A stretch of 34,217 nt of DNA from Microbacterium sp. (GCA_031286555.1 JAITUD010000059.1:1-34217), one strand, 5' to 3'; shown: positions 15,642 through 24,150, counted from the stretch's first letter. The notes: a model not told the origin generated them from the letters alone. Numbers and translations are program-made.

Positions 15642-16352
15642 ATGCTCGCCGATCTCTTCCCCGCGACTCTGCTCGAGCAGCTGCTGCTGCTCGCGGCGTC
15701 CTTCCTTCTCTCCACCCTCATCGGGATCGAGAGGCAGCGGAGCCTGAAGAGCGCGGGGGTGCGGACCCATGCGCTCGTCGGGGTCGGCTCCGCGCTGTTC
15801 ACCCTGGTGTCCGCCTACGGCTTCGCCACGGTGATCGGCACCGATGTCCAGCTGGATCCCTCGCGCATCGCGGCGCAGATCGTGTCAGGGATCGGGTTCC
15901 TCGGTGCGGGTGTGATCTTCGTGCGCAGGAACGCGGTCAGCGGACTGACGACCGCCGCGTCCATCTGGCTGACGGCCGCGGTGGGACTGGCGTGCGGTGC
16001 CGGAATGGTCGTGCAGGCATCGGGCGCGGCGGCGCTGTACCTGCTGATCGTCGGCCCGCTCAGCAGGGTGACGAAGCGCATTCCGACGGTGTCGCGCGAT
16101 CGCAGCCTCTCCGTGCAGTACAAGGACGGCCAGGGCACGCTGCGCAACATCCTCGCGATGTCCACGGCGATGGGGTATCAGGTCGCCCTGGCGGGGACGC
16201 AGCGGATCGATCGACCGGGGAAGACGCCGCGCGTCGAGGCCGAGCTCCTGTTCCACGCCGTCACCACGCCGCCGGCAGAGGATCTGGTCGAGGTGATCGG
16301 CGAGATCAAGGGCGTGGTGTCCGTGCAGTCCCGTGTCGACGCCGACAGCTGA
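15642..16352 (+). CDS. MgtC/SapB-family membrane protein
   Basis: This 236-residue protein has four to five membrane helices at the N-terminus carrying the family motifs GIERQ, RTHALVGVGSALF, GIGFLGAGVIF and GLTTAASIW. A soluble ACT-like C-terminal domain of about 90 residues follows (SLSVQYKDGQGTLRNILAMS). Its ATG follows the TAG of the GDPD-IMPase gene directly, so it is part of the same operon. MgtC proteins help cells cope with low magnesium and, in Salmonella, alter phosphate uptake and ATP homeostasis. Its place after a phosphate-releasing enzyme (IMPases also need Mg2+) suggests balancing phosphate or magnesium during organophosphate use, but this is inference. Family membership is firm. 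Confidence 0.92.
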   Translation: MLADLFPATLLEQLLLLAASFLLSTLIGIERQRSLKSAGVRTHALVGVGSALFTLVSAYGFATVIGTDVQLDPSRIAAQIVSGIGFLGAGVIFVRRNAVSGLTTAASIWLTAAVGLACGAGMVVQASGAAALYLLIVGPLSRVTKRIPTVSRDRSLSVQYKDGQGTLRNILAMSTAMGYQVALAGTQRIDRPGKTPRVEAELLFHAVTTPPAEDLVEVIGEIKGVVSVQSRVDADS

Positions 16353-16369
16353 CGGCGCGAGGACGCCGT
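16352..16369 (+). terminator. Short hairpin after the MgtC gene
   Basis: ACGGCG (16352-16357) and CGCCGT (16364-16369) form a 6-bp stem with a 6-base loop immediately after the MgtC stop. There is no T-tract. It may give partial termination before the promoter at 16385; it is too weak to prove that the two halves of the block are separate operons. Confidence 0.4.
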
Positions 16370-16384
16370 GCGTCGATGCGCAGG

Positions 16385-16414
16385 TTGTTAATATGTCCGA
16401 ACATGAGATAGTGT
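16385..16414 (+). promoter_or_regulatory. Promoter with operator-like palindrome ahead of the inositol gene set
   Basis: TTGTTA (16385-16390), 18 bases, then TAGTGT (16409-16414) is a good promoter in an AT-richer pocket. The spacer holds ATGTCCGAACAT (16393-16404), an inverted repeat with 4-bp arms. Transcription would begin near 16421, beside GTG 16422, so a leaderless start is possible. However, the GGAAGGA site ahead of GTG 16449 is a better fit to the protein family. From memory, TGTCCGAACA differs at one position from the published Corynebacterium IolR consensus (KGWCHTRACA). Confidence 0.65.
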
Positions 16415-16448
16415 CTTCGTTGTGACTTTGATGAGGAAGGAACACCGC

Positions 16449-17357
16449 GTGATCCAGATCGCGAACGCGCCTGTGAGCTACGGGGTCTTCGAGCTGGCCC
16501 GGCCGGATCTCGTCCGCCTCCCCGAGGGGGAGGAGCTCGCGCAGTGGATCGAGGAGGCGGGCTATCAGGGCATCGACCTCGGACCGGTCGGACTGCTCGG
16601 CACGGGACCGCAGCTCGTCGATCGGCTCCGCAGGCATGGACTCGAGCTCGCCGGCGGATGGGTCGATCTTCCGTTCTCCGCGGACCCGGAGGCGTTCGAG
16701 CAGGCGATGGCGGATCTCGACGGGACGCTGGACGTCTTCGTCACCGCGGCCGAAGCCGGCCAGACGCTCGCGCCGCTCCCGACGCTGGCGGATGCCGGTG
16801 ACGCATCCCGTCGGGCCCGGCCGGGCGGTGCGCCGGAGCTGATGCTCAGCGGCGATCGCTGGGAGATCTTCGCGGAGCGCATCGACCGGGCCGCACGACA
16901 GGTGCGTGCCCGAGGACTGGAGCCGACTTTCCACCATCACGCGTGCACGTACATCGAGACTCCGGAGGAGGTCGATGCCCTGCTCGCGTCGACGGATGTC
17001 GGTCTGACCTTCGATTCGGGGCACCTCCTCATCGGCGGCGGCGACCCGCTCGCCGATTTCCGGCGCTGGAAGGACCGCATCAACCACCTCCACCTCAAGG
17101 ACGCCCGCACGAGCGTGCTCCGCGAGGCCATGGGGGATGACGACCCGATGCGCAGCGTCTGGGAGAAGCGCGTGTTCGTGCCCCTCGGCGAGGGCGACCT
17201 CGCGATGGACGACATCGTCCAGGAGATCGTCGACTCCGGCTACGCGGGATGGCTGATCGTCGAGCAGGACGTCGTGCCGCGCTCGACGGAGGACGTCGAG
17301 AGGGCCCGCCGCGAGCAGGCCGCCAATCGCGAGCAGCTGCGGAGGTGGTTCGCATGA
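16449..17357 (+). CDS. IolE-like TIM-barrel protein (probable inosose dehydratase / sugar isomerase-epimerase family)
   Basis: This 302-residue xylose-isomerase-like barrel has metal-site candidates TFHHHACTYIET, LTFDSGHLLIGGGDP, INHLHLKDA and, near the end, GWLIVEQDV. The ending GYAGWLIVEQD and the length match IolE (about 300 residues), which dehydrates scyllo-inosose in inositol breakdown. The opening IANAPVSYGVFE is shared with many actinobacterial inosose dehydratase/isomerase relatives. GTG 16449 is taken as start because GGAAGGA lies six bases before it; GTG 16422 and ATG 16431 are in frame. It overlaps the dehydrogenase gene by ATGA, and IolD, IolB, IolC and IolA are downstream, supporting the inositol role. 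A 3-keto-glycoside lyase or epimerase is the main alternative. Confidence 0.78.
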   Translation: MIQIANAPVSYGVFELARPDLVRLPEGEELAQWIEEAGYQGIDLGPVGLLGTGPQLVDRLRRHGLELAGGWVDLPFSADPEAFEQAMADLDGTLDVFVTAAEAGQTLAPLPTLADAGDASRRARPGGAPELMLSGDRWEIFAERIDRAARQVRARGLEPTFHHHACTYIETPEEVDALLASTDVGLTFDSGHLLIGGGDPLADFRRWKDRINHLHLKDARTSVLREAMGDDDPMRSVWEKRVFVPLGEGDLAMDDIVQEIVDSGYAGWLIVEQDVVPRSTEDVERARREQAANREQLRRWFA

Positions 17358-18517
17358 CCCGCATCCGCATCGCCGTCATCGGCCTCGGTGCCATCAGCCA
17401 GAGCGTGCACCTTCCGCTGCTCCAGCGCAACGGTCACCGGTTCGACGTGGTCGCCCTCGTCGACCTCTCCGGTGAGCGGGTCACGGACATGGCGGCACGC
17501 TACGGCGTGGCTGCGGCAGGGCGCTTCAGCTCCGTCGAGGCGCTGGTCTCGGCCGTGGAGAGCGGTGAACTCGCTGTCGACGCGGCCATCCTCGCCACCT
17601 CCGGTTCGCACGCGGGCGATACGCAGCGTCTCGTGGGTGCAGGGCTGCGGGTGCTCGCGGAGAAGCCGTTGTCGTACTCCCTCGGCGAGCTCGAGGAGCT
17701 GGAGGCGTTCGCCGCCGAGACGGGCATCGACCTGAGCGACCGGGTGCGCGTGGGCTACATGAAGGAGTACGACCACGCGTCGCTCCGAGCCCGCGAACTC
17801 CTCGCCGGCGTGAAGCTCAGGGCGGTCAGCATCGAGGTCATGCACCCGGTCGACGGCGCGCAGCTCGAGTTCGCGCGGCTCGCGGCGCCCACCGCCGACG
17901 TCACGCCGGAGATGCTCGCACCGCTCATCGCCGGCACCGACGCCGTCGTGGATCGCGCGATCGGCACCGATCTGCCGAAGGACGTGCGCGCGCTCTACAC
18001 GAACGTCGTGCTGGGGTCGATCGTGCACGACATCGGCCTGCTGCGCATGCTCGTCGGCGGACTCGGCGACGTGCGGCACGCTGAGCACTGGGGCGGGAAG
18101 ATGCCCGGCTCGGTGCATCTGCGCGGCGAACTCGCTCGGGAGCAGACGCCATGGTCGATCGACTGGCACTACATCGACGGCTATCCGGACTACCGGGAGA
18201 CGGTCACCTTCCACCATGAGACCGGTTCGGTCGAGCTCGTGTTCGGTGTTCCGTACGTCACCAACCTGCCCACGATCCTGCGAGTGCGCGAGGCGCGGGA
18301 CGAACTCGGATCCGCCGTCACCGAGACCCGCTGGATGCAGCAGGAGGCGTTCGAGAACGAGCTCTTCGCGCTCGAGGCGATGGTCCGCGGCGAACGCCCG
18401 CAGGGCGCGGGCGTGGCCGAGTCGATCGCTGACGTTCGCACCGGTCAGCGGATGATCCGCGCCATCGCGTCGTCCAAGGGCCTCGTGCTCGATCCGAGTG
18501 CGGAAGCCGCGCAATAG
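17354..18517 (+). CDS. Gfo/Idh/MocA-family NAD(P)-dependent dehydrogenase (candidate inositol dehydrogenase)
   Basis: This 387-residue protein has an N-terminal Rossmann fold (AVIGLGAISQSVHLPLL), the family EKP motif in VLAEKPLSYS and a catalytic-site stretch GSIVHDIGLLRML. The family oxidises cyclic polyols and sugars; IolG (inositol 2-dehydrogenase) is a member. No other IolG candidate is in the cluster, so this gene is the natural one to oxidise inositol to inosose. It is about 50 residues longer than typical IolG (near 335-340), so a derivative such as a glycosylated inositol is also possible. The ATG overlaps the IolE-like stop, so the two are coupled. The TIM-barrel/MocA pair also occurs in oxidative glycoside cleavage. 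Confidence 0.85.
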   Translation: MTRIRIAVIGLGAISQSVHLPLLQRNGHRFDVVALVDLSGERVTDMAARYGVAAAGRFSSVEALVSAVESGELAVDAAILATSGSHAGDTQRLVGAGLRVLAEKPLSYSLGELEELEAFAAETGIDLSDRVRVGYMKEYDHASLRARELLAGVKLRAVSIEVMHPVDGAQLEFARLAAPTADVTPEMLAPLIAGTDAVVDRAIGTDLPKDVRALYTNVVLGSIVHDIGLLRMLVGGLGDVRHAEHWGGKMPGSVHLRGELAREQTPWSIDWHYIDGYPDYRETVTFHHETGSVELVFGVPYVTNLPTILRVREARDELGSAVTETRWMQQEAFENELFALEAMVRGERPQGAGVAESIADVRTGQRMIRAIASSKGLVLDPSAEAAQ

Positions 18518-18580
18518 CCACACACATGCAGTACCCGAAGGTGGGGCCGTGAGGCGCCCCGCCGCAGAGAAAGGTCAATC

Positions 18581-19990
18581 ATGCACAGCAAGACACAGCG
18601 TCGTGTTCTCACGATGTTCGCGGTCGCCACTGCCGGCGCCGTGGTCCTGGCCGGCTGCTCCGGAGGTTCGGAGCCGAAGGCGGAGGACGACTCCGGGCCG
18701 GTCACCCTCACCCTCACGACGAACTCGATCACGGGCGGCAAGAACGCCGCCGAGGCCGACTGGATCAACGACTACGTGATCCCGGGATTCGAGAAGGCGA
18801 TGAAGGCCGACGGCAAGGACGTCACGGTCGAGTTCCAGCCCCAGGGCGTCGACGACGAGGACTACAAGACCAAGATCGCGCTCGACCTGCAGTCCGGCAA
18901 GGGCGCCGACATCATCGGCATGGACGGCATCTGGGTGGGCGAGTTCGCCGAGGCGGGCTACATCAAGCCGCTCTCCGAGGTCGGCGGAAGCGCCGTCGAC
19001 AAGTGGGACGGCTGGGAGCAGATCCCGGATGCCGTGCAGAACGCGCTGTCCTTCGAGGGCAAGCGCTATGGGGTTCCGCAGGGCGCCGACGGTCGCGTGC
19101 TGTACTACAACAAGGAGCTCTTCAAGAAGGCAGGCCTGCCCGCCGACTGGCAGCCGACCAGCTGGGACGACGTCCTCGACGCGGGCCGTGACCTGAAGAA
19201 GGTCAAGGGCGTGACGCCGATCCAGCTCAACGCCGGAACGGCGATGGGCGAGGCGACCACGATGCAGGGTCTGCTGCCGATTCTCGCCGGCACGGGCTCG
19301 GAGGTGTACAAGGACGGCAAGTGGATCGGTGACGACTCGGGCCTGAAGAAGTCGCTCGATCTGTACCGGACGATCTACGTCGATGAGAAGCTCGGTGACC
19401 CCGTGCTCCAGCAGGAGGCCTCCGGTCGAGACACCTCCTTCCAGCTCTTCGCCGAGAACAAGATCGGCATCCTGATGGAGGGCGACTACTTCTGGCGTGC
19501 CGTGATCAACCCCGAGGAGGGTGTCGGAACGGCGCCGATGAAGAATCGGGATGAGGCAGTCGGCTACACCAAGATCCCCTCGATGGAGCCGGGCAAGGGT
19601 GTGAACGGCCAGGACTTCGTATCGATGTCCGGCGGAACGGGACGCGTGCTGAACCCCAATTCGAAGCATCCCGAACTGGCGTGGGAGCTGCTCGCATTCA
19701 TGAACACGCCGGAGGCGTACGAGGCGCGCAACGCGGGGACCGTGTCGATCACTCCGCGCAAGGACGTGAACGAGAAGGTGCTCGCATCCGATCCGATGCT
19801 CACGTTCGTGAACGACGAAGTGCTGCCGATCACCTCGTACCGTCCGGGTCTGGCCGCATACCCGCAGGTGTCCGTGCTGCTGCAGCAGGCGACCCTCGAC
19901 GTGGCCACCGGAAAGTCGGTGAACGACGCGATGAAGACGTACGTCACCGCTCTCAAGGGCGTCGTCGGCGCCGACAACATCTCGAAGTGA
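18581..19990 (+). CDS. ABC transporter sugar-binding lipoprotein (UgpB/MalE type)
   Basis: This 469-residue family 1 binding protein has lipobox VLAGC (Cys26) and an acidic tether. A large two-lobed domain follows, with typical stretches such as GKRYGVPQGADGRVLYYNKE, the FKKAGLPADWQPTSWDD motif and AWELLAFMNTPEAYEARNAG. This size and pattern are usual for importers of oligosaccharides or glycerophosphodiesters. A GAAAGG ribosome site precedes the ATG. In the 63-base gap before it, GGGGC (18543-18547) can pair with GCCCC (18556-18560), a small hairpin that might adjust expression of the binding protein relative to the upstream genes. It heads the second importer of the block; ligand unknown, by context a mannosyl-inositol or glycerophosphoinositol compound. 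Confidence 0.92.
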   Translation: MHSKTQRRVLTMFAVATAGAVVLAGCSGGSEPKAEDDSGPVTLTLTTNSITGGKNAAEADWINDYVIPGFEKAMKADGKDVTVEFQPQGVDDEDYKTKIALDLQSGKGADIIGMDGIWVGEFAEAGYIKPLSEVGGSAVDKWDGWEQIPDAVQNALSFEGKRYGVPQGADGRVLYYNKELFKKAGLPADWQPTSWDDVLDAGRDLKKVKGVTPIQLNAGTAMGEATTMQGLLPILAGTGSEVYKDGKWIGDDSGLKKSLDLYRTIYVDEKLGDPVLQQEASGRDTSFQLFAENKIGILMEGDYFWRAVINPEEGVGTAPMKNRDEAVGYTKIPSMEPGKGVNGQDFVSMSGGTGRVLNPNSKHPELAWELLAFMNTPEAYEARNAGTVSITPRKDVNEKVLASDPMLTFVNDEVLPITSYRPGLAAYPQVSVLLQQATLDVATGKSVNDAMKTYVTALKGVVGADNISK

Positions 19991-19994
19991 CCTC

Positions 19995-20939
19995 ATGACT
20001 CAAGCAACGATTCCGGCGGGGAGCGTGTCCGCTCCCCGCCGGCGCCGGGCGGAGGACGTCGCCGGTCTCGGAAAGGCCAGGGCGACGCTGTTCGCGGCCC
20101 CTGGCCTTCTGCTGATCGGGCTCTTCCTGCTCTTCCCGGCGATCTGGACGGTCTACCTCGGTATGACCGACTATCGGCTGACCGGTTTCGCCGCCGCGAA
20201 CCCGCACTTCGTCGGCTTCGAGAACTTCTCCACCGCACTGAACGATCCGCGGTTCTGGAACTCCCTGTGGCTCACTCTGGTCTTCGTGCTCATCTCGGGC
20301 ATCATCGGCCAGACCGTGCTCGGATTCTCGCTGGCGTGGATGCTGCGGAACGTCCGCGGCTGGGTGAAGACCTCTGTCGAGACCCTCGTCCTGGCCGCCT
20401 GGGTCATCCCGGCATCGGTCGCCTCGTTCCTGTGGCTCGCCCTGCTGGACCGGCGCAACGGAACCCTCAACGCACTCGCGGGAACGGATGGCTACGCCTG
20501 GCTCATCCAGCACCCGATGGAGTGCATCATCATCTTCAACATCTGGGTGGGGACCGCGTTCTCCATGCAGCTGTTCTCCTCGGCGATCAGCGCGGTCCCG
20601 CCTTCGCAGCTCGAGAGCGCTCGGATGGTCGGTGCGAACACCTGGCAGCAGCTGCGCGACGTCATCCTGCCGAACATCAAGGGCCACCTGCTCACCAACA
20701 CGCTGCTCATCACGCTGTGGACGTTCAACACGTTCACGCCGTACCTGCTCACGGCGGGCGGCCCGAACGGCGCCACCGACATCCTCTCGGTGTACATCTA
20801 CCAGACGGCGATCCCCGGCGGTCAGCTCGGACTCGGCGCAGCGATCTCGCTCATCATGCTGGTGATCAACCTCGTGATCGCACTGATGTACACGCGGGCG
20901 GCGGGCGCAGGAAAGAAGAGGAAGAAGGTGCGCTCATGA
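19995..20939 (+). CDS. ABC transporter permease, MalF/UgpA type
   Basis: This 314-residue protein has six predicted membrane helices and the EAA loop LESARMVGANTWQQLRDVIL. The basic N-terminus APRRRRAEDV precedes TM1. It begins four bases after the binding-protein stop and ends in an ATGA overlap with the second permease, behind GAAGAAGG. It forms the translocation channel with that partner. The sequence is of the carbohydrate (CUT1) group, unlike the PotB-like permeases of the first importer. Confidence 0.92.
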   Translation: MTQATIPAGSVSAPRRRRAEDVAGLGKARATLFAAPGLLLIGLFLLFPAIWTVYLGMTDYRLTGFAAANPHFVGFENFSTALNDPRFWNSLWLTLVFVLISGIIGQTVLGFSLAWMLRNVRGWVKTSVETLVLAAWVIPASVASFLWLALLDRRNGTLNALAGTDGYAWLIQHPMECIIIFNIWVGTAFSMQLFSSAISAVPPSQLESARMVGANTWQQLRDVILPNIKGHLLTNTLLITLWTFNTFTPYLLTAGGPNGATDILSVYIYQTAIPGGQLGLGAAISLIMLVINLVIALMYTRAAGAGKKRKKVRS

Positions 20940-21790
20940 TCGCCTCCGTCAAGACCGTGTCACGCGATCGGACCGTCGTCCATTTCGTCTCCCGCATCCT
21001 CTTCACGATCGTGCTGGTGATCGTCTCGCTGTTCTTCGCGCTGCCGATGGTCTGGCTCGTGCTCGCGCCGTTCGACGCGAACCCGACGCTCAACGTCTCC
21101 TGGCCGGACTGGACGCTGGACAACTTCGCCCGGCTGGCGGAGAACCCCTACGCGCTGCACTCGATCCTCAACTCGCTGATCCTGGGTGTGGGGACGATGA
21201 TCCTCGTCCTGGTCCTGGGAGCGCTGGCCTCATATGCCATGAGCCGGATCAACATTCCGGGGCGCAACGGCATCCTCTACGCGCTGCTGCTGCTGTCGTC
21301 GATCGTGACGGGAACCGCCGCGATGGTCCCGACGTTCCAGCTGATCACCCAGCTGCAGATGATCAACACCCACATCGGCGTCATCCTCGTGCTCGCCGGG
21401 GGCATCCTGCCCACCGTCATCTTCATCCTGAAGGACTTCATGGACTCGATCCCGAAGTCCTATGAGGAGTCGGCCCGCCTGTACGGCGCCGGCCCGTTCC
21501 GGATTCTGAAGGACGTGGTCGTGCCGATCGCCCGGCCCGGCCTGGCGTTCATCGCGATCTGGACGATCGTGCAGGTCTGGGGCAACTTCCTCGTTCCGTT
21601 CCTGCTGCTGCGCACACCCGACATGCAGCCGGCAGCCGTGCTGATGTACACGTTCTACACCGAGAGCGGACAGGCCGATCTCCGCCTGATCTCGGCGTTC
21701 TCGCTCGTGTTCTCGGTGCCGGTGCTGCTCATCTACTTCTTTGTGAACCGACGATTCGGTTTCCGCTTCCACGGAGGGATCAAGTCCTGA
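20936..21790 (+). CDS. ABC transporter permease, MalG/UgpE type
   Basis: This 284-residue protein has six predicted helices. The EAA loop is YEESARLYGAGPFRILKDVV and the C-terminus FVNRRFGFRFHGGIKS is typical of CUT1 permeases, where the tail reaches the ATPase. The real start is ATG 20936 (ATGA overlap); the open frame upstream is a shadow of the other permease. Its stop overlaps the ATPase start as TGATG, so all parts are co-translated. Confidence 0.92.
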   Translation: MIASVKTVSRDRTVVHFVSRILFTIVLVIVSLFFALPMVWLVLAPFDANPTLNVSWPDWTLDNFARLAENPYALHSILNSLILGVGTMILVLVLGALASYAMSRINIPGRNGILYALLLLSSIVTGTAAMVPTFQLITQLQMINTHIGVILVLAGGILPTVIFILKDFMDSIPKSYEESARLYGAGPFRILKDVVVPIARPGLAFIAIWTIVQVWGNFLVPFLLLRTPDMQPAAVLMYTFYTESGQADLRLISAFSLVFSVPVLLIYFFVNRRFGFRFHGGIKS

Positions 21791-22863
21791 TGGCCGCCAT
21801 CATTGCAAAAGAGCTCGTCAAGGAGTACCCCGGCGGGGTGCGCGGCGTCGACAGCATGGATGTGGAGATCGCCGACGGCGAGTTCTTCGCCCTGCTCGGT
21901 CCGTCCGGATGCGGGAAGACCACGCTGCTCCGATCGATCGCCGGGCTGGAGAGCATCACCTCGGGGACGCTCTCCATCGGTGAGAAGGACGTCACGAACG
22001 CCGAACCGGGCGACCGCGGCGTCGCGATGGTCTTCCAGGACTACGCGCTCTTCCCCCACATGGATGTGGGCGACAACATCGCCTATCCGCTGCGGATCAG
22101 GCGCGTCGCGAAGGGCGAGCGAAGGGCGACCGCGCAGTCGGTGGCCGACGGGCTGTCCCTGGACGGCCTGATCGAGCGCCGTCCTGGTCAGCTCTCGGGC
22201 GGTCAGCAGCAGCGCGTGGCGCTCGCACGCGCCGTCGCGACCCGCCCCGAAGTGCTGCTGCTCGACGAGCCGCTGTCCAACCTCGACGCCCGGCTGCGCC
22301 TGGAGGCCAGGACCTTCCTCAAGGAGCTGCAGAGCGACCTCGGCGTCACCACGGTCTTCGTGACCCACGACCAGGCGGAGGCGCTCGCCCTCGCCGACCG
22401 GATCGCCGTCATGAAGGCCGGGAAGCTGCAGCAGATCGGCACGCCCAAGGAGGTGTTCCACCGGCCGAACAACACCTTCGTCGCAGGCTTCATCGGTGCT
22501 GTGCCGATGAACCTGCTGCCGACGACCGTGACGAACGGCAGGGTGCAGATCGGCGACGCGCGGATCCCCGTACCGGAGGAGAGCGCCGGCAGGGTCACGG
22601 AGGGGCAGGAGGTCATCTGGGGCATCCGTCCGGAGTACCTGCGCTGGTCGACCGAAGAGGTGGCCGGGGCTGTCCCGGCTGAGGTCATCGTGACGGAGAA
22701 CCTCGGTGCGACGGCGCTGATCCTCGTCGCCGCCGGCGAGCAGAAGCTGCAGATCGTCGTACCGGAGGAGCAGGAGCCGGCCCGCGGATCGCGGGGCTGG
22801 GTCGTCCCGCAGAGCAGTCGCGCCCTGCTCTTCGACGCCTCGAGCACGGAGCGGATCGGCTGA
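21790..22863 (+). CDS. ABC transporter ATP-binding protein, MalK/UgpC type
   Basis: This 357-residue ATPase has Walker A GPSGCGKTT, Q-loop FQDYALFPHM, signature LSGGQQQRVALARA, Walker B LLLLDEPLSNLDARL and H-loop VTHDQAEA, and a C-terminal OB/TOBE region of about 120 residues. Many actinobacterial sugar importers lack their own ATPase and share MsiK; here a dedicated ATPase is encoded with the permeases. It overlaps both neighbours by single-base TGATG junctions. Confidence 0.93.
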   Translation: MAAIIAKELVKEYPGGVRGVDSMDVEIADGEFFALLGPSGCGKTTLLRSIAGLESITSGTLSIGEKDVTNAEPGDRGVAMVFQDYALFPHMDVGDNIAYPLRIRRVAKGERRATAQSVADGLSLDGLIERRPGQLSGGQQQRVALARAVATRPEVLLLDEPLSNLDARLRLEARTFLKELQSDLGVTTVFVTHDQAEALALADRIAVMKAGKLQQIGTPKEVFHRPNNTFVAGFIGAVPMNLLPTTVTNGRVQIGDARIPVPEESAGRVTEGQEVIWGIRPEYLRWSTEEVAGAVPAEVIVTENLGATALILVAAGEQKLQIVVPEEQEPARGSRGWVVPQSSRALLFDASSTERIG

Positions 22864-24119
22864 TGGGCTCCACCCGCACCACCCTCCACCTCACGCACGA
22901 GATGCAGAACGAGGACCGCTACGTCCTCGTGCCGTTCGAGGTGCCCGCAGGCGTCGACTCCGTCGAGGTCCGCATCTCCTATGATCGCGACGCGGCGGTG
23001 ATCGACCTGGGCTGCGAAGGCGCGGCGGGGTGGCGGGGCTGGTCGGGCGGTGCGCGGACCGAGTACGTGATCCGTCCGGACGATGCGACACCCGGATACC
23101 TGCCGGGGCGCCCTGAGGCCGGCCAGTGGGCAGTCGTCCTCGGCGTGCACCGGCTTCCGGAGGGCGGAGCGCCCGTGCAGGTCGAAGTGCTGATGCCGGC
23201 CGAAGGCGGAATCGATCACGGTCCGGAGGCGGTGCCCGTGACCAGGGCGATCCGGGGGAGTGACCGGGGTCTGCCCGCCGCAGACGGACTGCGCTGGTAC
23301 GCCGGCGACTTCCACGCCCACACGCTGCACTCCGACGGCAGGGAGAGCATCTCGGGCCTGGCATCCCTCGGCGTGCAGGCCGGGCTCGACTTCCTCTCCG
23401 TCACGGACCACAACACCACGAGCCACCACGCTCATCTGCGACCGGTGGGGGACCGGCACGGGATCACCCTGCTGCCCGGCCAGGAGGTCACCACCCATCG
23501 AGGTCACGCCAACGCCTTCGGCGACATCGGCTGGATCGACTTCCGCCGCCCCGCGCAGACGTGGGTCGACGAGGTCGAGCGCCGCGGCGGCGTGCTCAGT
23601 GTGAACCACCCGATCTCGGGCGACTGCTCCTGGCTGCATCCTCTCGAGCGACGCCCGAGGGCGATCGAGCTGTGGCACTCCACGTGGTACCGCGAGCTCA
23701 TCGACACCGCGCCCTTCGCCTATCACGCGCTCTGGCCGGCCGGGGCGACCCTGCTGGGCGGCGCCGACTTCCACATGCGCAGCCAGGGCGTCGGGCCGGG
23801 GACGCCGACGACGTGGGTCGCCGCAGAGGATCCCTCAGCAGAGGCCATCCTCGCCGGAGTCGCCGCAGGGCGCACCGCGATCATGGGCGGTCTGAAGCAG
23901 CGCGAGGGACTCACCGTCCCCGACCTGCTGACCGCCCCTGTCCTGCTGCGCCTCGATGGTGACGTCGTGGCCATCGACGCGGACGGGCTCGTGCTCGTCG
24001 ACGGGCTGGGAGCCCGCCGCATGGTCAGGGGCGACCGCGTCTCGTTCGACGCCGATCCGGCGACCGGCCCCTACTACCTGCTTCATCCCGATCGGCAGAT
24101 CGCCGCACTCTGCGCCTGA
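22863..24119 (+). CDS. PHP-domain metal-dependent phosphoesterase (CehA/McbA family)
   Basis: This 418-residue protein has an N-terminal beta-rich domain (about residues 1-140) and a PHP metal-dependent hydrolase domain. PHP metal motifs are clear: GDFHAHTLHSDG, SVTDHNTTSHH, GQEVTTHRGHANAFG, SVNHP and GGADFHMRSQG. The PHP superfamily hydrolyses phosphate mono- and diesters with two or three metal ions. It lacks a signal peptide. It sits between the importer ATPase and the GH38 mannosidase, with overlaps on the transporter side, so it should act on the imported molecule, perhaps cutting a glycerophospho- or inositol-phosphodiester. That role is inferred. The gene ends 31 bases before the mannosidase start. 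Confidence 0.88.
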   Translation: MGSTRTTLHLTHEMQNEDRYVLVPFEVPAGVDSVEVRISYDRDAAVIDLGCEGAAGWRGWSGGARTEYVIRPDDATPGYLPGRPEAGQWAVVLGVHRLPEGGAPVQVEVLMPAEGGIDHGPEAVPVTRAIRGSDRGLPAADGLRWYAGDFHAHTLHSDGRESISGLASLGVQAGLDFLSVTDHNTTSHHAHLRPVGDRHGITLLPGQEVTTHRGHANAFGDIGWIDFRRPAQTWVDEVERRGGVLSVNHPISGDCSWLHPLERRPRAIELWHSTWYRELIDTAPFAYHALWPAGATLLGGADFHMRSQGVGPGTPTTWVAAEDPSAEAILAGVAAGRTAIMGGLKQREGLTVPDLLTAPVLLRLDGDVVAIDADGLVLVDGLGARRMVRGDRVSFDADPATGPYYLLHPDRQIAALCA

Positions 24120-24150
24120 CCGAACCTCACAGAACCCGGAGATCCCGCCC

